NCBI RefSeq assembly: GCF_014217805.1
Contig: NZ_CP055156.1
Coordinates: 992,001-1,056,000 of the forward strand
DNA: 64,000 nt
Reading direction: 5' to 3'
Origin: Adhaeribacter swui
Lineage (GTDB): Bacteria > Bacteroidota > Bacteroidia > Cytophagales > Hymenobacteraceae
The notes under the pieces are model-generated. The model worked only from the letters and a program-made list of their open reading frames with translations, did not search any database and was not told the DNA's origin. Below, piece after piece: positions 7,722-16,630 of the stretch. The position numbers and the translations under genes are program-made. Every line of letters begins with the position of its first letter. Position 1 is the stretch's first letter.

Positions 7722-9605
7722 ATGAACAATTATTTTACCCAGAGTAGCCGGTATAATCTTTTAAGTTGGTTCTTCTTTTTCCTGGTGAGCGGCACCGTGG
7801 CACAAGCCCAGCAAATTACCCGCGTAGATCCTACGTTCTGGTGGGTGGGCATGAAAAACCCGAAAGTGCAATTACTGGTTTATGGTCCGGACATTGCCCG
7901 CAGTCAGGTAAGTTTGAGTTACCCCGGCGTGAAGCTGGAGAAAGTAAGTAAAGTAGAAAACCCGAATTATTTGTTTTTGGATGTAACAATTAGCCCTACT
8001 GCCAAGCCGGGTAAAGTAAACTTTGTGTTTTCTGGCGCCAAAAAAACTACCTACGCTTACGAGCTAAAAGCCCGGGATAAACTGCCCAAAGGGCAAGGCG
8101 TAAGCAGTAAAGATTTTATTTACCTGGTACTCCCAGACCGGTTTGCCAACGCCGACGAAAGCAACGATAAATTTGCCGACATGGCTGATCCGGAAGCCGA
8201 CCGCACAAATCCTTTTCTACGCCACGGCGGTGATATTGCCGGTATTACCAACCACTTAGATTATTTTGAGGAACTAGGCGTAACCGCACTTTGGCTGAAT
8301 CCGGTAATCGAGAATAATCAGCCACAAACCAACGAAGGCGGTTCCATGCGTAGTGCGTACCACGGCTATGGCTTTACCGACCATTACCAGGTAGACCGGC
8401 GCTTGGGTGGCAACGAGGCTTATTTAAAATTTATTCAGGCGGCACACGCCAAGAACCTGAAAGTAGTGCAGGATGCGGTTTATAACCACGTGGGCATTAA
8501 TCATTGGCTCTTAAAAGATGCCCCGGCCAAAGATTGGCTGCACCAATGGCCCACCTACACCAATACTTCTTACAAATTTCAACCGGTGCTGGATCCATAC
8601 GCGGCACTGAGCGATAAAAAAGTAACGCTGGATGGTTGGTTCGTACCTTTCCTGCCGGACTTAAATCAGGAAAATCCGTACGTGGCTAATTACCTGATTC
8701 AGCACGCGCTCTGGACGGTAGAATATTTTGGCGTAGATGCCTGGCGCATCGATACCTATTTGTACAACAACCAGGCCTTTATGAACCGCTGCAACCAGGC
8801 TCTACTCGATGAATACCCCAACATCCATATTTTCGGCGAGTCGTGGGTAAACAACGTCATTAGCCAGGCTTACTTCGTGAAGAACAAAATTAATTTCCCG
8901 TTTAAATGTAACCAGCCGGGCACCTTAGATTTTGTGCTATGGGGCGCTTTTAACCAGGCTTTAAACCAAAATTCTAATTACGACGAGAACCCGGTGTACC
9001 AGGTTCTGGCCCAGGATGCCGTGTACGCCGATCCTTTAAAACTGGTCAACTTTCTGGATAACCACGACATGGACCGGTATTATTCGGTAATCGGCGAAAA
9101 TTTTAATAAGTACAAAATCGGGCTTACCTGGCTGCTCACCACCCGCGGCATACCCAGTTTGTACTACGGCACCGAGATTTTAATGAAAAATTTTAAAAAT
9201 CCGTCGGATGCCGAGGTACGCCGGGATTTTCCGGGCGGTTTTCCGGGAGATAAAGAAAACAAGTTTACGGCAACGGGCCGCAATGCCCAGGAAAACGAAG
9301 CTTTTAACTTTGTGAAAACACTGGCCCAGTACCGCAAAAGTACCCCCGCCCTGCAAAACGGAAAACTGATGCAGTACTTACCGCAAAACAATACCTACGT
9401 GTACTTTAGGTACGATGCCGCCAAAACCATTATGGTGGCCACCAACCCCACCGCGCAGGAAATTTCCCTGGAAACCAGCCGGTTTACCGAACGCACCCAA
9501 GGTTTTACGCGGGCCCGCAACGTACTTACCAACGAAGTTCTCAGCAGTTTAGCTACTATTAAAGTTCCGGCGCAAACCGCTTTGGTTTTAGAATTGCAAA
9601 AGTAA
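7722..9605 (+). CDS. Secreted GH13 alpha-amylase family protein (cyclomaltodextrinase/neopullulanase-like)
   Basis: This 627-residue protein begins with a signal peptide ending around VAQAQQ. Residues 28-125 form the Ig-like N-terminal domain of Bacteroidota cyclomaltodextrinases (FWWVGMKNPKVQLLVYG). The GH13 barrel follows: YLVLPDRFANAD, DAVYNHVG, nucleophile Asp344 in DAWRIDTYLYNN, acid/base Glu373 in FGESWV and Asp449 in NFLDNHDMDR. A small C-terminal beta domain ends the protein. It should cleave alpha-1,4 (or 1,6) glucans or cyclodextrins in the periplasm or at the surface. No SusC/SusD pair is adjacent. Confidence 0.93.
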   Translation: MNNYFTQSSRYNLLSWFFFFLVSGTVAQAQQITRVDPTFWWVGMKNPKVQLLVYGPDIARSQVSLSYPGVKLEKVSKVENPNYLFLDVTISPTAKPGKVNFVFSGAKKTTYAYELKARDKLPKGQGVSSKDFIYLVLPDRFANADESNDKFADMADPEADRTNPFLRHGGDIAGITNHLDYFEELGVTALWLNPVIENNQPQTNEGGSMRSAYHGYGFTDHYQVDRRLGGNEAYLKFIQAAHAKNLKVVQDAVYNHVGINHWLLKDAPAKDWLHQWPTYTNTSYKFQPVLDPYAALSDKKVTLDGWFVPFLPDLNQENPYVANYLIQHALWTVEYFGVDAWRIDTYLYNNQAFMNRCNQALLDEYPNIHIFGESWVNNVISQAYFVKNKINFPFKCNQPGTLDFVLWGAFNQALNQNSNYDENPVYQVLAQDAVYADPLKLVNFLDNHDMDRYYSVIGENFNKYKIGLTWLLTTRGIPSLYYGTEILMKNFKNPSDAEVRRDFPGGFPGDKENKFTATGRNAQENEAFNFVKTLAQYRKSTPALQNGKLMQYLPQNNTYVYFRYDAAKTIMVATNPTAQEISLETSRFTERTQGFTRARNVLTNEVLSSLATIKVPAQTALVLELQK

Positions 9606-10039
9606 ATCAACCTGTATAAAAGAGCTTTTATCGGCTTGCTCCTGGAGCGTACATCCCGAAAGTTTACCTCCAGAAAGCTCAGATTTATTACACAAAATGG
9701 CCATTATATTTTCTGAATCTGTTTAGTGGAATACCAGAATCCGGCACTTTAATAAGCGAGTAACCAGCCGATGGTTATAGTTGTGAAAATTAGAAATTTA
9801 GATCTAACATTTACTTTCATCTAAAAAGATAACGCATTATTCCGGTAATTTTAACACGATTGCGCTAGTTCTTTGCATAAAATGAAATATTTCTGGTTAC
9901 TTAATTATTAAATTATTAATTATTTATCTTAAGTTTACAAACCTTTTACTTCGTGCAGGAGCAATTAAATATTTTCGAATACCGGGCACTCGTATTTAAT
10001 TAATTAACAGCTTAAACCCTTATAACTTATTTTTTTCAC
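9606..10039. other. Gene-free interval, nothing recognised
   Basis: This 434-bp AT-rich stretch lies between the GH13 and kinase genes. I see no ORF with coding character, no strong terminator (only a weak taaaagagctttta hairpin near 9617) and no clear promoter box. Confidence 0.4.
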
Positions 10040-10900
10040 ATGGTAATTATTGCAGATGGTGGTTCAACCAAAACAAGTTGGTGTTTGATAACAGACTCTA
10101 ATACCAAGGTTTATTTCAACACAGAAGGTTATAACCCGTATTTTTCTGATACTCCTACTATTATTGCCTCACTCCAAAAAAACTTACCGGAAAATCTTCG
10201 TAAAGAGGCCGTTAATGAAGTAAATTACTACGGTGCCGGATGTTCTGTTCCTGAAAAAATTGAAGTAGTGGCGGCGGCCATGCGAGCTGTTTTTACCAAT
10301 GCCAACGTGTACGTGGGCCACGATTTATTAGCGGCCGCCCGGGCCTTATTAGGGGTAGATCCGGGATTTGCGGCTATTTTGGGTACTGGTGCCAATACTT
10401 GCCTGTACGATGGTAAAAATGTTACCTTAAACATTGATTCTTTAGGATATTTCCTGGGCGACGAAGGTAGCGGTTCGCATTTAGGTAAGCGATTGGTTCG
10501 GGATTACATGCGCGGTTACTTACCCGAAGGCATGCAGAAAATCTTCCGGGATACTTACGAACTGACCAACGAAGATATTTTTGATAATTTATACAACAAA
10601 CCTTTGCCTAACCGGTTCCTGGCCAGCTTTAGCAAGTTTTTGTACGAAAACAATAATTTCTCATACTCCCGCGAAGTAGTAAAAGAATCTTTCGAAGCAT
10701 TTTTTAAAAATTTGGTTTGTCATTACCCCAACTACGAACAGTATTCTTTAAACTGCGTAGGTTCCGTAGGTTATAACTTCCGCGATGTGTTAGAAGAAGT
10801 AAGTGCCGAGCATAACATGGCCTTTGGTAAAATTATCCGTTCGCCTATAGATGATTTAGTACATTACCACTCGGTATTAGCACCGCAAACTCAGATCTAG
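10040..10900 (+). CDS. N-acetylglucosamine kinase-like protein, BadF/BadG/BcrA/BcrD ATPase family
   Basis: This 286-residue ASKHA-fold kinase has the phosphate-1 motif IADGGSTKTSWCLI at the N terminus, the linker and phosphate-2 region AAILGTGANTCLYDG, and SLGYFLGDEGSGSHLGKRL, a signature of the GlcNAc kinase branch. The predicted reaction is GlcNAc plus ATP to GlcNAc-6-phosphate in the cytoplasm. The presence of a GH20 hexosaminidase and a GlcN6P deaminase in the same window fits an amino-sugar route, although they are not in one operon. Muramic or other amino sugars remain possible substrates. Confidence 0.85.
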   Translation: MVIIADGGSTKTSWCLITDSNTKVYFNTEGYNPYFSDTPTIIASLQKNLPENLRKEAVNEVNYYGAGCSVPEKIEVVAAAMRAVFTNANVYVGHDLLAAARALLGVDPGFAAILGTGANTCLYDGKNVTLNIDSLGYFLGDEGSGSHLGKRLVRDYMRGYLPEGMQKIFRDTYELTNEDIFDNLYNKPLPNRFLASFSKFLYENNNFSYSREVVKESFEAFFKNLVCHYPNYEQYSLNCVGSVGYNFRDVLEEVSAEHNMAFGKIIRSPIDDLVHYHSVLAPQTQI

Positions 10901-10978
10901 ATATTTAGATGTTAGACGCTAGATATTAGACGTTAGACTTACATAAATCAAAGCATATTCTTAATTTTTAAAATATTT

Positions 10979-11012
10979 TAAAAAAGCTTCTGCCAACCGC
11001 AGAAGCTTTTTG
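10979..11012 (+). terminator. Intrinsic terminator of the kinase gene
   Basis: The sequence aaaaagcttctgc / gcagaagcttttt forms a stem of about 12 bp with a short caacc loop and a T-rich 3' side. It lies about 80 bp after the kinase stop. A diverged copy of this hairpin with its flank recurs at 11193-11229. Confidence 0.8.
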
Positions 11013-11032
11013 CTTTTCAGGCGACCTTCATA

Positions 11033-11096
11033 CGCCGCTGGTTTCATCCGCTGCTGATTGTGCAATTCGCCGCTGGTTGTGTCTTTAGAACCAGCT
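11033..11096. repeat. Degenerate tandem units sharing a word with 37149-37225
   Basis: Three imperfect units begin at about 11033, 11049 and 11068 (cgccgctggtttcatc, cgctgctgattgtgc, cgccgctggttgtgtc). The last unit, gccgctggttgtgtct, is repeated exactly at 37202-37217. This is a small dispersed repeat family with no coding potential seen. Confidence 0.55.
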
Positions 11097-11192
11097 TTAG
11101 TCATTTTCTAAGTAGGGTCTAATGGGGACACTGATAATTTCAGATAAAAAATAAAAATGATGGTAGGTTCTCTCTAACCTTCCTCCATATTC

Positions 11193-11229
11193 AAACTGTT
11201 TCTGTTAACCGCAGAAGCAGTTTGTTTTT
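11193..11229 (+). terminator. Second, related terminator-like hairpin
   Basis: Bases aaactgtttctg pair with gcagaagcagttt (11211-11223) and are followed by a T run. The unit taaccgcagaagc...tttgtttttcgggtga resembles the hairpin and flank at 10979-11022, so the pair looks like a duplicated terminator bracketing about 170 bp. Confidence 0.6.
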
Positions 11230-11251
11230 CGGGTGAGCGGAATAATTCCGG

Positions 11252-11259
11252 TATATTTG
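11252..11259 (+). promoter_or_regulatory. -7 promoter box before the DUF2279 gene
   Basis: TATATTTG matches the TAnnTTTG consensus. No convincing TTG lies 19 bases upstream. The box ends only 4 bases before the GTG start, implying a leaderless transcript if both are real. Confidence 0.5.
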
Positions 11260-11263
11260 CGCC

Positions 11264-12214
11264 GTGAATACGCGCTGTCCAATTTTTAAACTTCGAAGTG
11301 GATTTGTAAAAGCAAAATGGCTGATTGGCCTGCTTTGCTTGCTTTCCGGTCAGGTTTGGGCGCAAACCGATTCCGTAATAACGTTTGCCGTGCCGGAAAA
11401 GCAACCCGATAAAACGAAATTAAAAGCATTGGGGATTGGTACTGGTTTAGCGTACGCAAGCTTTTTAACCGCCGCTAGTCAGGCCTGGTACAAAGATATG
11501 TCTCGCACGCGCTTTCACTTTTTTAACGACAATCACCAGTGGCAGCAGGTAGATAAAGTCGGGCATTTCTGGGGGGCGTTTCACCAGAGCCGTTTGGCAG
11601 TAGCTGCTTTGCACTGGGCCGATGTACCCACCCGAAAAGCGATTATCTGGGGCAGCTTGGCCGGAGTTATTCTGCAAACGCCCATCGAAATACTGGATGG
11701 TTATGCCGTAGATTACGGCGCTTCTACCGGCGATGTGGTGGCCAATGCTTTGGGTTCGGCCGCGGTTTTAAGCCAATATCTGGTGTGGCCGGAGTTACGG
11801 TTGCAGCCCAAGTATTCGTTCCATACTACCCGGTTTGCCCGTGAACGGCCCGCGGTATTAGGCAGCAATGTACCCGAACAAATGCTGAAAGATTATAACG
11901 GCCAAACCTACTGGCTGGCCGTAGAAGTCGCGCATTTCTTACCGCCTACCAGCCGCTTTCCCAAATGGTTGAACGTGGCCGTAGGTTACGGCACCGAAGA
12001 AATGGTTTACAATGACGTAGACACAAACCGGCAGGCAGGCTTCCGGGCATACCGGCAATTTTACCTGGCTCCGGATTTAAATCTATCGGCGCTGCGTACG
12101 CGCAGTAAATTTGTAAAAACCGCATTTTTTATTCTGGATATGGTGCATGTACCCGCCCCTACCCTGGAATTTAACAAACGACAGAAATTTAAATTTCACC
12201 CTTTTTATTTTTAA
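11264..12214 (+). CDS. Exported DUF2279 family protein
   Basis: This 316-residue protein starts at GTG (no in-frame ATG precedes the signal peptide). The N terminus has a hydrophobic signal KAKWLIGLLCLLSGQVWAQ. The body carries the DUF2279/YfiM-like pattern VDKVGHFWGAFHQSRL, IIWGSLAGVILQTPIEILDGY and STGDVVANALGSA, with likely membrane-associated helices, then a C-terminal region ending in FHPFYF. The family is thought to lie in the envelope and its function is unknown. A -7 box sits directly before the start codon, so translation may begin at or very near the 5' end. Confidence 0.8.
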   Translation: MNTRCPIFKLRSGFVKAKWLIGLLCLLSGQVWAQTDSVITFAVPEKQPDKTKLKALGIGTGLAYASFLTAASQAWYKDMSRTRFHFFNDNHQWQQVDKVGHFWGAFHQSRLAVAALHWADVPTRKAIIWGSLAGVILQTPIEILDGYAVDYGASTGDVVANALGSAAVLSQYLVWPELRLQPKYSFHTTRFARERPAVLGSNVPEQMLKDYNGQTYWLAVEVAHFLPPTSRFPKWLNVAVGYGTEEMVYNDVDTNRQAGFRAYRQFYLAPDLNLSALRTRSKFVKTAFFILDMVHVPAPTLEFNKRQKFKFHPFYF

Positions 12215-12346
12215 AAACCAAAATGGCTGGCAGTTTTGTTTAGAGGTAAAAGAGACAGTTGCTTCCAGTAGAACGTTCTCCCATTGTAATTGCCCGTAGG
12301 AGTTAAATTCGGGTTTATCAAGTAAACATTATAAGAAACTAATAAC

Positions 12347-13318
12347 ATGAATATAGGTGATCGCGTGCGTTTATTGCACGGCAAAGAACAAGGCATTGTT
12401 ACCCAATTTATTGGCACTGACCAGGTAGAAATTGCCATCGACAATGATTTTACCATTCCGGTTTTGCGTCGCGAAGTGGTGGTAATTGCCGAGGAAGAAG
12501 ATAAATATTTAAAAAATTCGGGGTTAGAGCAACCCGCCAAAGAAACCCGGAAAAACGAACCGACCCCTTTACCCGTAACGGCCACGGCCGGGGTTTACGT
12601 AGCCCTGGTGCCCCAAACTGATGAGCTATTGGCCGTTACCATCATTAACTTTTCGGATTTTGATTTGCTGTTTACCTACGGCGAAGAAACCAACAGTCGC
12701 TATAGAGGCATCCAGAGCGATAAATTAACGCCTAAGAATAGTAAAGTGGTGAGCCATTTGCACCTGAAAGATTTCGATAAGTGGCCCGATTTGGTAATCC
12801 AATATCTACAACACCGCGCGAGTGGTGTTACCTTACTGGAACCCGTAGTAAAACGCATTAAGTTTAAAGCGTCATCGTTTTACAAGAGCAAAAAAACGGC
12901 TCCGGTTGTTAAGAAAGAAGCTTACTTGTTTACCCTGGACCAAAAACCAGTAGAAGTAAATCCATCTAAAATCCTGGAAAACTTAACCGAAACCGAAACG
13001 AAAAATCCGGAAAATTACCAGCTGGTAGCCCCGTCGCACGAAGTGGATTTGCACATTGAAAAACTAACCGACCTGGATCCGACATTAATGAGCAACAGCG
13101 AAATGCTGCGCACCCAATTAGCGGCTTTTCAGGATAACCTGGACCGGGCGCTGGCCACTAACATGCACGAAATTATTTTTATTCATGGCACCGGCAACGG
13201 CGTGCTGCGCAAAGAAATTCATAAAATACTAAGCCAGCGGCGCACCCAGATTAAGTTCTACGAAGATGCCCGCAAAGAAAAATTTGGCTACGGCGCTACG
13301 CTCGTTCGATTGAAATAA
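12347..13318 (+). CDS. DUF2027 protein with C-terminal Smr domain
   Basis: The protein has 323 residues. Residues 1-55 form a small KOW-like beta domain (IGDRVRLLHGKEQGIV). The middle is the DUF2027 region (QTDELLAVTIINFSDFDL). The C-terminal 80 residues are a Smr domain with EVDLHIEKL and the signature IFIHGTGNGVLRKEI, as in the nicking tail of MutS2. Smr domains act as DNA or RNA endonucleases. The Bacteroidota DUF2027-Smr family is widespread but poorly characterised. No MutS ATPase part is present. It is cytoplasmic and monocistronic as far as can be seen. Confidence 0.88.
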   Translation: MNIGDRVRLLHGKEQGIVTQFIGTDQVEIAIDNDFTIPVLRREVVVIAEEEDKYLKNSGLEQPAKETRKNEPTPLPVTATAGVYVALVPQTDELLAVTIINFSDFDLLFTYGEETNSRYRGIQSDKLTPKNSKVVSHLHLKDFDKWPDLVIQYLQHRASGVTLLEPVVKRIKFKASSFYKSKKTAPVVKKEAYLFTLDQKPVEVNPSKILENLTETETKNPENYQLVAPSHEVDLHIEKLTDLDPTLMSNSEMLRTQLAAFQDNLDRALATNMHEIIFIHGTGNGVLRKEIHKILSQRRTQIKFYEDARKEKFGYGATLVRLK

Positions 13319-13493
13319 AGTTAAATCCGGCAGATGAGAAGTAAGAAAAGCAACTAAAACGCAGTTATGAATCAGCTAGTTTTTTAAAAAAGCCCGCTGA
13401 AAAAAAAACTGCTAACCAGCACTTAAGGCAACATCCAGTAGCTAGTTAAAATTCTGATCAACAAGATTTTTTAAAAAATTGCGGAAACTTGCT

Positions 13494-13540
13494 TTGGTTA
13501 TAGAGTTGGGTATTATTAATAGTACCCAACTCTATACCAA
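13494..13540. promoter_or_regulatory. Inverted repeat immediately before the AraC gene
   Basis: The sequence atagagttgggta (13500-13512) and its exact complement tacccaactctat (13523-13535) are separated by 10 bases, and the match extends outward as ttggt/accaa with one bulged base. It ends 9 bp before the ATG at 13550. It may be an operator for autoregulation, an RNA hairpin over the start, or a terminator, although no T tract follows. Confidence 0.6.
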
Positions 13541-13549
13541 CCGACCATT

Positions 13550-14305
13550 ATGATTGATAGCTTCCATTATAAGTTCCTTAAACCCGATAAGCCGATTTCT
13601 GATTTTGTAGAAAGTATCGGTATGTTTCACAATCCATCGGATGAAGCCAAAGAAGTGGTGGTAATGCCTGATGGACGCATTGATTTATTCTTTTCATTAT
13701 CTGCTTCAGAGCCTTTTCATGTTACTTTGATTGGCTTAGAAACTGCCCCCGAAACCAGAAGCATTCTGCCCCATGCCCTCACTTTTGTTATTAGTTTTAA
13801 ACCGCTGGCCGTCGAATACATTTTACAAACTTCCATCGCTGATTTATTGAATACTGCCAAAGATGTTGGGCCTGGTTTCTGGGATTTTAATGCAAATGAT
13901 TTACAGAATTTTGATGTTTTTTATCAGAAAGCCTTCAAGAAAATTACAGAACTTTTACCACAGGAAATAGATGAAAGAAAACGTCAGCTTTTCAAGTTAA
14001 TTTATTCCTCCAAGGGCCAAATGAGTGTAACCGAGCTTTCTCAAAAAGTATGCTGGAGCAGCCGGCAAATTAATCGTTATTTTAATCAACAACTCGGGCT
14101 TTCCTTAAAGGCTTACTGTACTGTTCTACGCTTCCGGGCTTCGCTGGAACATATTGCTGAAGGCCAGCTTTTTCCGGAACTAAAATTCACCGACCAAACC
14201 CATTTTATTAAAGAAATTAAAAAATTTTCGGGGGTAGCACCCAAAGAGTTATCTAAAAATAAAAACGACCGATTTGTACTATTATCAGTCTTAAAGCAGA
14301 AATAG
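13550..14305 (+). CDS. AraC family transcriptional regulator
   Basis: The 251-residue protein has an N-terminal sensor region like that of DUF6597-type regulators (FHYKFLKPDKPISDFVESIG, VVVMPDGRIDLFFSL). The C-terminal HTH half includes MSVTELSQKVCWSSRQINRYF, GLSLKAYCTVLRF and a second helix pair FTDQTHFIKEIKKFSGVAPKEL. It lies 30 bp upstream of a TetX-like monooxygenase on the same strand, so it probably controls that gene. The inverted repeat just upstream may be its site. Confidence 0.9.
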   Translation: MIDSFHYKFLKPDKPISDFVESIGMFHNPSDEAKEVVVMPDGRIDLFFSLSASEPFHVTLIGLETAPETRSILPHALTFVISFKPLAVEYILQTSIADLLNTAKDVGPGFWDFNANDLQNFDVFYQKAFKKITELLPQEIDERKRQLFKLIYSSKGQMSVTELSQKVCWSSRQINRYFNQQLGLSLKAYCTVLRFRASLEHIAEGQLFPELKFTDQTHFIKEIKKFSGVAPKELSKNKNDRFVLLSVLKQK

Positions 14306-14335
14306 TTTTGCTTCTGTAAAACTAATTTTAAAAAA

Positions 14336-15496
14336 ATGCTGATAGAACATAAATCCATTGCCATAGTGGGCGGCGGCCCCGGCGGACTTACCTTAGCCAG
14401 ATTGTTGCAAATGCACGGCGCTCAGGTAAAAGTGTACGAAAGAGATTTAAATAAACATGCCCGGGTGCAAGGCTCCCCCCTGGATATGCACGAAGAATCC
14501 GGGTTAGCGGCTTTACGCCAGGCAGATTTGTTAAACGAGTTTAAACAGAATTTCCGGCCTGGGGCAGATAAAATGGTTATCCTGAATGAACGCGCCGAAT
14601 TATTTTTCAGCGACCACAATGAGAAGCCCCAGGAAGATTTTGGCAGTGCAAATTTCCGCCCCGAAATAGACCGTGGCCCCCTAAGAAATATGTTGCTGGC
14701 CTCTTTACAACCAGACACCGTGGTATGGGATAGTCATTTTATTTCGATGGAACAACAAAATGAGGGTTGGTTATTACATTTTAAAAACGGCCTACCGGCT
14801 TATGCTGATCTGGTAATTGCGGCAGATGGCGCCAATTCTAAAATCCGACCTTACATTACCAACATTAAACCTTTTTACTCCGGCATTACCATGCTGGAAG
14901 GCAATGTTTATAACGCCGAAAAAACAACACCTCATATTGCCGCGCTTTTACAAGGCGGCAAAATAATGGCTTTCGGAAATACTAAAAATTTACTACTCGG
15001 CCAAAAAGGCAACGGCGATTTGGGGTTTTATGCCAGTTTTAGAGCCGATGAAAAATGGGCCGCCAATAGTAACTTAGATTTTTCTGATAAAACGCAATTG
15101 CTAACGTGGTTTAAAAAAGAGTATAGCGAATGGAGCCCAGTTTGGTACGAACTCTTTGAGAATGCCGCCCCCCCTTTTATTCCACGGCCTATTTATTGTA
15201 TGCCTTTCGATCAAACCTGGGAAACCTTGCCCAACGCAACACTACTGGGCGACGCTGCCCATGTAATGCCGCCTTTTGCCGGAGAAGGGGCCAACATGGC
15301 CATGCTGGATGCCTTGGAATTAAGTGCCTGTTTAACCGCTAGTCGCTACTCTTCTTTGCAAGAAGCTCTTGCTTTTTATGAAGAAAATATGCGCAAAAGA
15401 GCCGCCAAGGCCGCCCAGGAATCACTGGAAAACGGGGAGCGAATGCACTCCGAAATTGCTTTAACGACAATGGTGGCAATGTTCCAAGGACATTAA
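14336..15496 (+). CDS. FAD-dependent monooxygenase, TetX-like
   Basis: This 386-residue class A flavoprotein has a length close to that of TetX tetracycline monooxygenases (about 388). It has the Rossmann FAD motif IAIVGGGPGGLTLARLLQ followed by VKVYERD, a middle LVIAADGANSKIR (DG motif), and the second FAD motif LLGDAAHVMPPFAGEGANMA. The overall order, including an RNMLLASLQPDTVVWD-like segment, resembles TetX. It would hydroxylate an aromatic or polyketide-like substrate with NADPH and oxygen. Whether tetracyclines are substrates cannot be told from sequence. It is preceded by an AraC regulator, as expected for an inducible detoxification pair. Confidence 0.88.
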   Translation: MLIEHKSIAIVGGGPGGLTLARLLQMHGAQVKVYERDLNKHARVQGSPLDMHEESGLAALRQADLLNEFKQNFRPGADKMVILNERAELFFSDHNEKPQEDFGSANFRPEIDRGPLRNMLLASLQPDTVVWDSHFISMEQQNEGWLLHFKNGLPAYADLVIAADGANSKIRPYITNIKPFYSGITMLEGNVYNAEKTTPHIAALLQGGKIMAFGNTKNLLLGQKGNGDLGFYASFRADEKWAANSNLDFSDKTQLLTWFKKEYSEWSPVWYELFENAAPPFIPRPIYCMPFDQTWETLPNATLLGDAAHVMPPFAGEGANMAMLDALELSACLTASRYSSLQEALAFYEENMRKRAAKAAQESLENGERMHSEIALTTMVAMFQGH

Positions 15497-15679
15497 TGAC
15501 TAAATGCCCAACCCAAGTTAAGGTTTGTGATTAAAGGCTCAACCAGGCACTTTTATTAACTTTTTACCAAATTTTATATTGCATATCCTGCTTACGATAT
15601 AAACTATTAACTGAATCGTCTTCTTCAATTACAAAAGCTCAAATCAATTAATCTTAAACTTGGGAGTATTTGGGTCCGC

Positions 15680-15990
15680 GATTTACAGATTGCCAGTTTT
15701 CAGGTAAGCCCCGCTATGATCCAGGGTATAGCGCAAAAAGCCACGAACCAGGAATTTAGACTGTATTCGATGGGCAGCCTGGAAGAATTTGCACAGTCTG
15801 TTAAAAAGCAAAGAGCCGAAAACCCCGCGGGAGAAAAAGGAATTGTACGCCAAATGGCAGCAAAGTCAGTATATGTATTCGATGTTTACCACGCAGCACC
15901 AGCACTTAGCCAATGCGCGTTACCAAAACCTCACCTGGCCAACTGGGGAATCGTGCCTTACATCTTTTGTAAAATAACTAGCTATCTTGG
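15680..15990 (+). pseudogene. Possible decayed ORF with a frameshift
   Basis: One frame reads as coding-like up to about 15835 (FRLYSMGSLEEFAQSVKKQ, then RAENPAGEK). The adjacent frame continues with ELYAKWQQSQYMYSMFT and QHQHLANARYQNLTW up to about 15960. Charged, helix-like composition on both sides of the shift suggests one former gene, but no family is recognised and the start is unclear. It could also be chance. The rest of 15497-16145 shows no feature. Confidence 0.3.
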
Positions 15991-16145
15991 GTGGGCCAAA
16001 AACTATCCAAGGTAGCCTTTGTGCAGCTATTTAAAATGCTAAGCCACATTGTATTTACCGAAAGACTTTACCAGTTTTTTGCAGAAACGAAGACCAGAAA
16101 TCCGCTGCTTTTTCCGGAGCAGAACCAAACCTCATAAATTTGAGT

Positions 16146-16153
16146 TAAATTTG
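16146..16153 (+). promoter_or_regulatory. -7 promoter box of rnpB
   Basis: TAAATTTG fits TAnnTTTG and ends 8 bases before the predicted 5' end of RNase P RNA. No clear -33 TTG is seen. Confidence 0.55.
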
Positions 16154-16160
16154 TAAAAAT

Positions 16161-16552
16161 ATGGCAAGCCGTCTTATCGCTGCGCCTTCGGGCGGAGAGG
16201 AAAGTCCGGGCAACGTAGAGCAGCCTACTTCCTAACGGGAAGGGTTCCGGCGCCAGCCGGGATACAGCCAGTGCCACAGAAAATAACCGCCATTTTTAAT
16301 TTTTTAAAATGGTAAGGGTGAAAAGGTGCGGTAAGAGCGCACCAGTACGCGGGTGACCGTTGTAGCTGGGTAAACCTTAGGCGTTGAAAGACCAAATAGG
16401 CTGGCAGCACTGCCACTTCGGTGGTAGTTAAGGGCGGCTCGTCCGATGCCAGTGGGTAGGTTGATGGAGCCCCGCCGCGAGGTTGGGCCTAGATAAATGA
16501 TAAGACGTTAACCTTTTGGTTAGCGACAGAACCCGGCTTACAGGCTTGCTAT
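16161..16552 (+). ncRNA. rnpB: RNase P RNA, bacterial type A
   Basis: The region contains the universal P4 strands: GAGGAAAGTCCGGGC near 16195 at the 5' side and GACAGAACCCGGCTTAC near 16525 at the 3' side. The ends pair as helix P1 (atggcaagcc at 16161-16170 with ggcttgctat at 16543-16552). Internal landmarks include ggtaagggtgaaaaggtgcggtaagagcgcacc and gtgaccgttg, typical of P7-P11. The length of about 390 nt is normal. This ribozyme matures tRNA 5' ends. An AT-rich T run follows. The gene for the tRNA-repair-type enzyme KptA comes next. Confidence 0.96.
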
Positions 16553-16630
16553 ATTTTTAAATTTTTAAAATTTCAGGATTTCAGGGCAACTCCGCATTTC
16601 CCTTTTCATTATTTTGCCCCCAACACAGCC

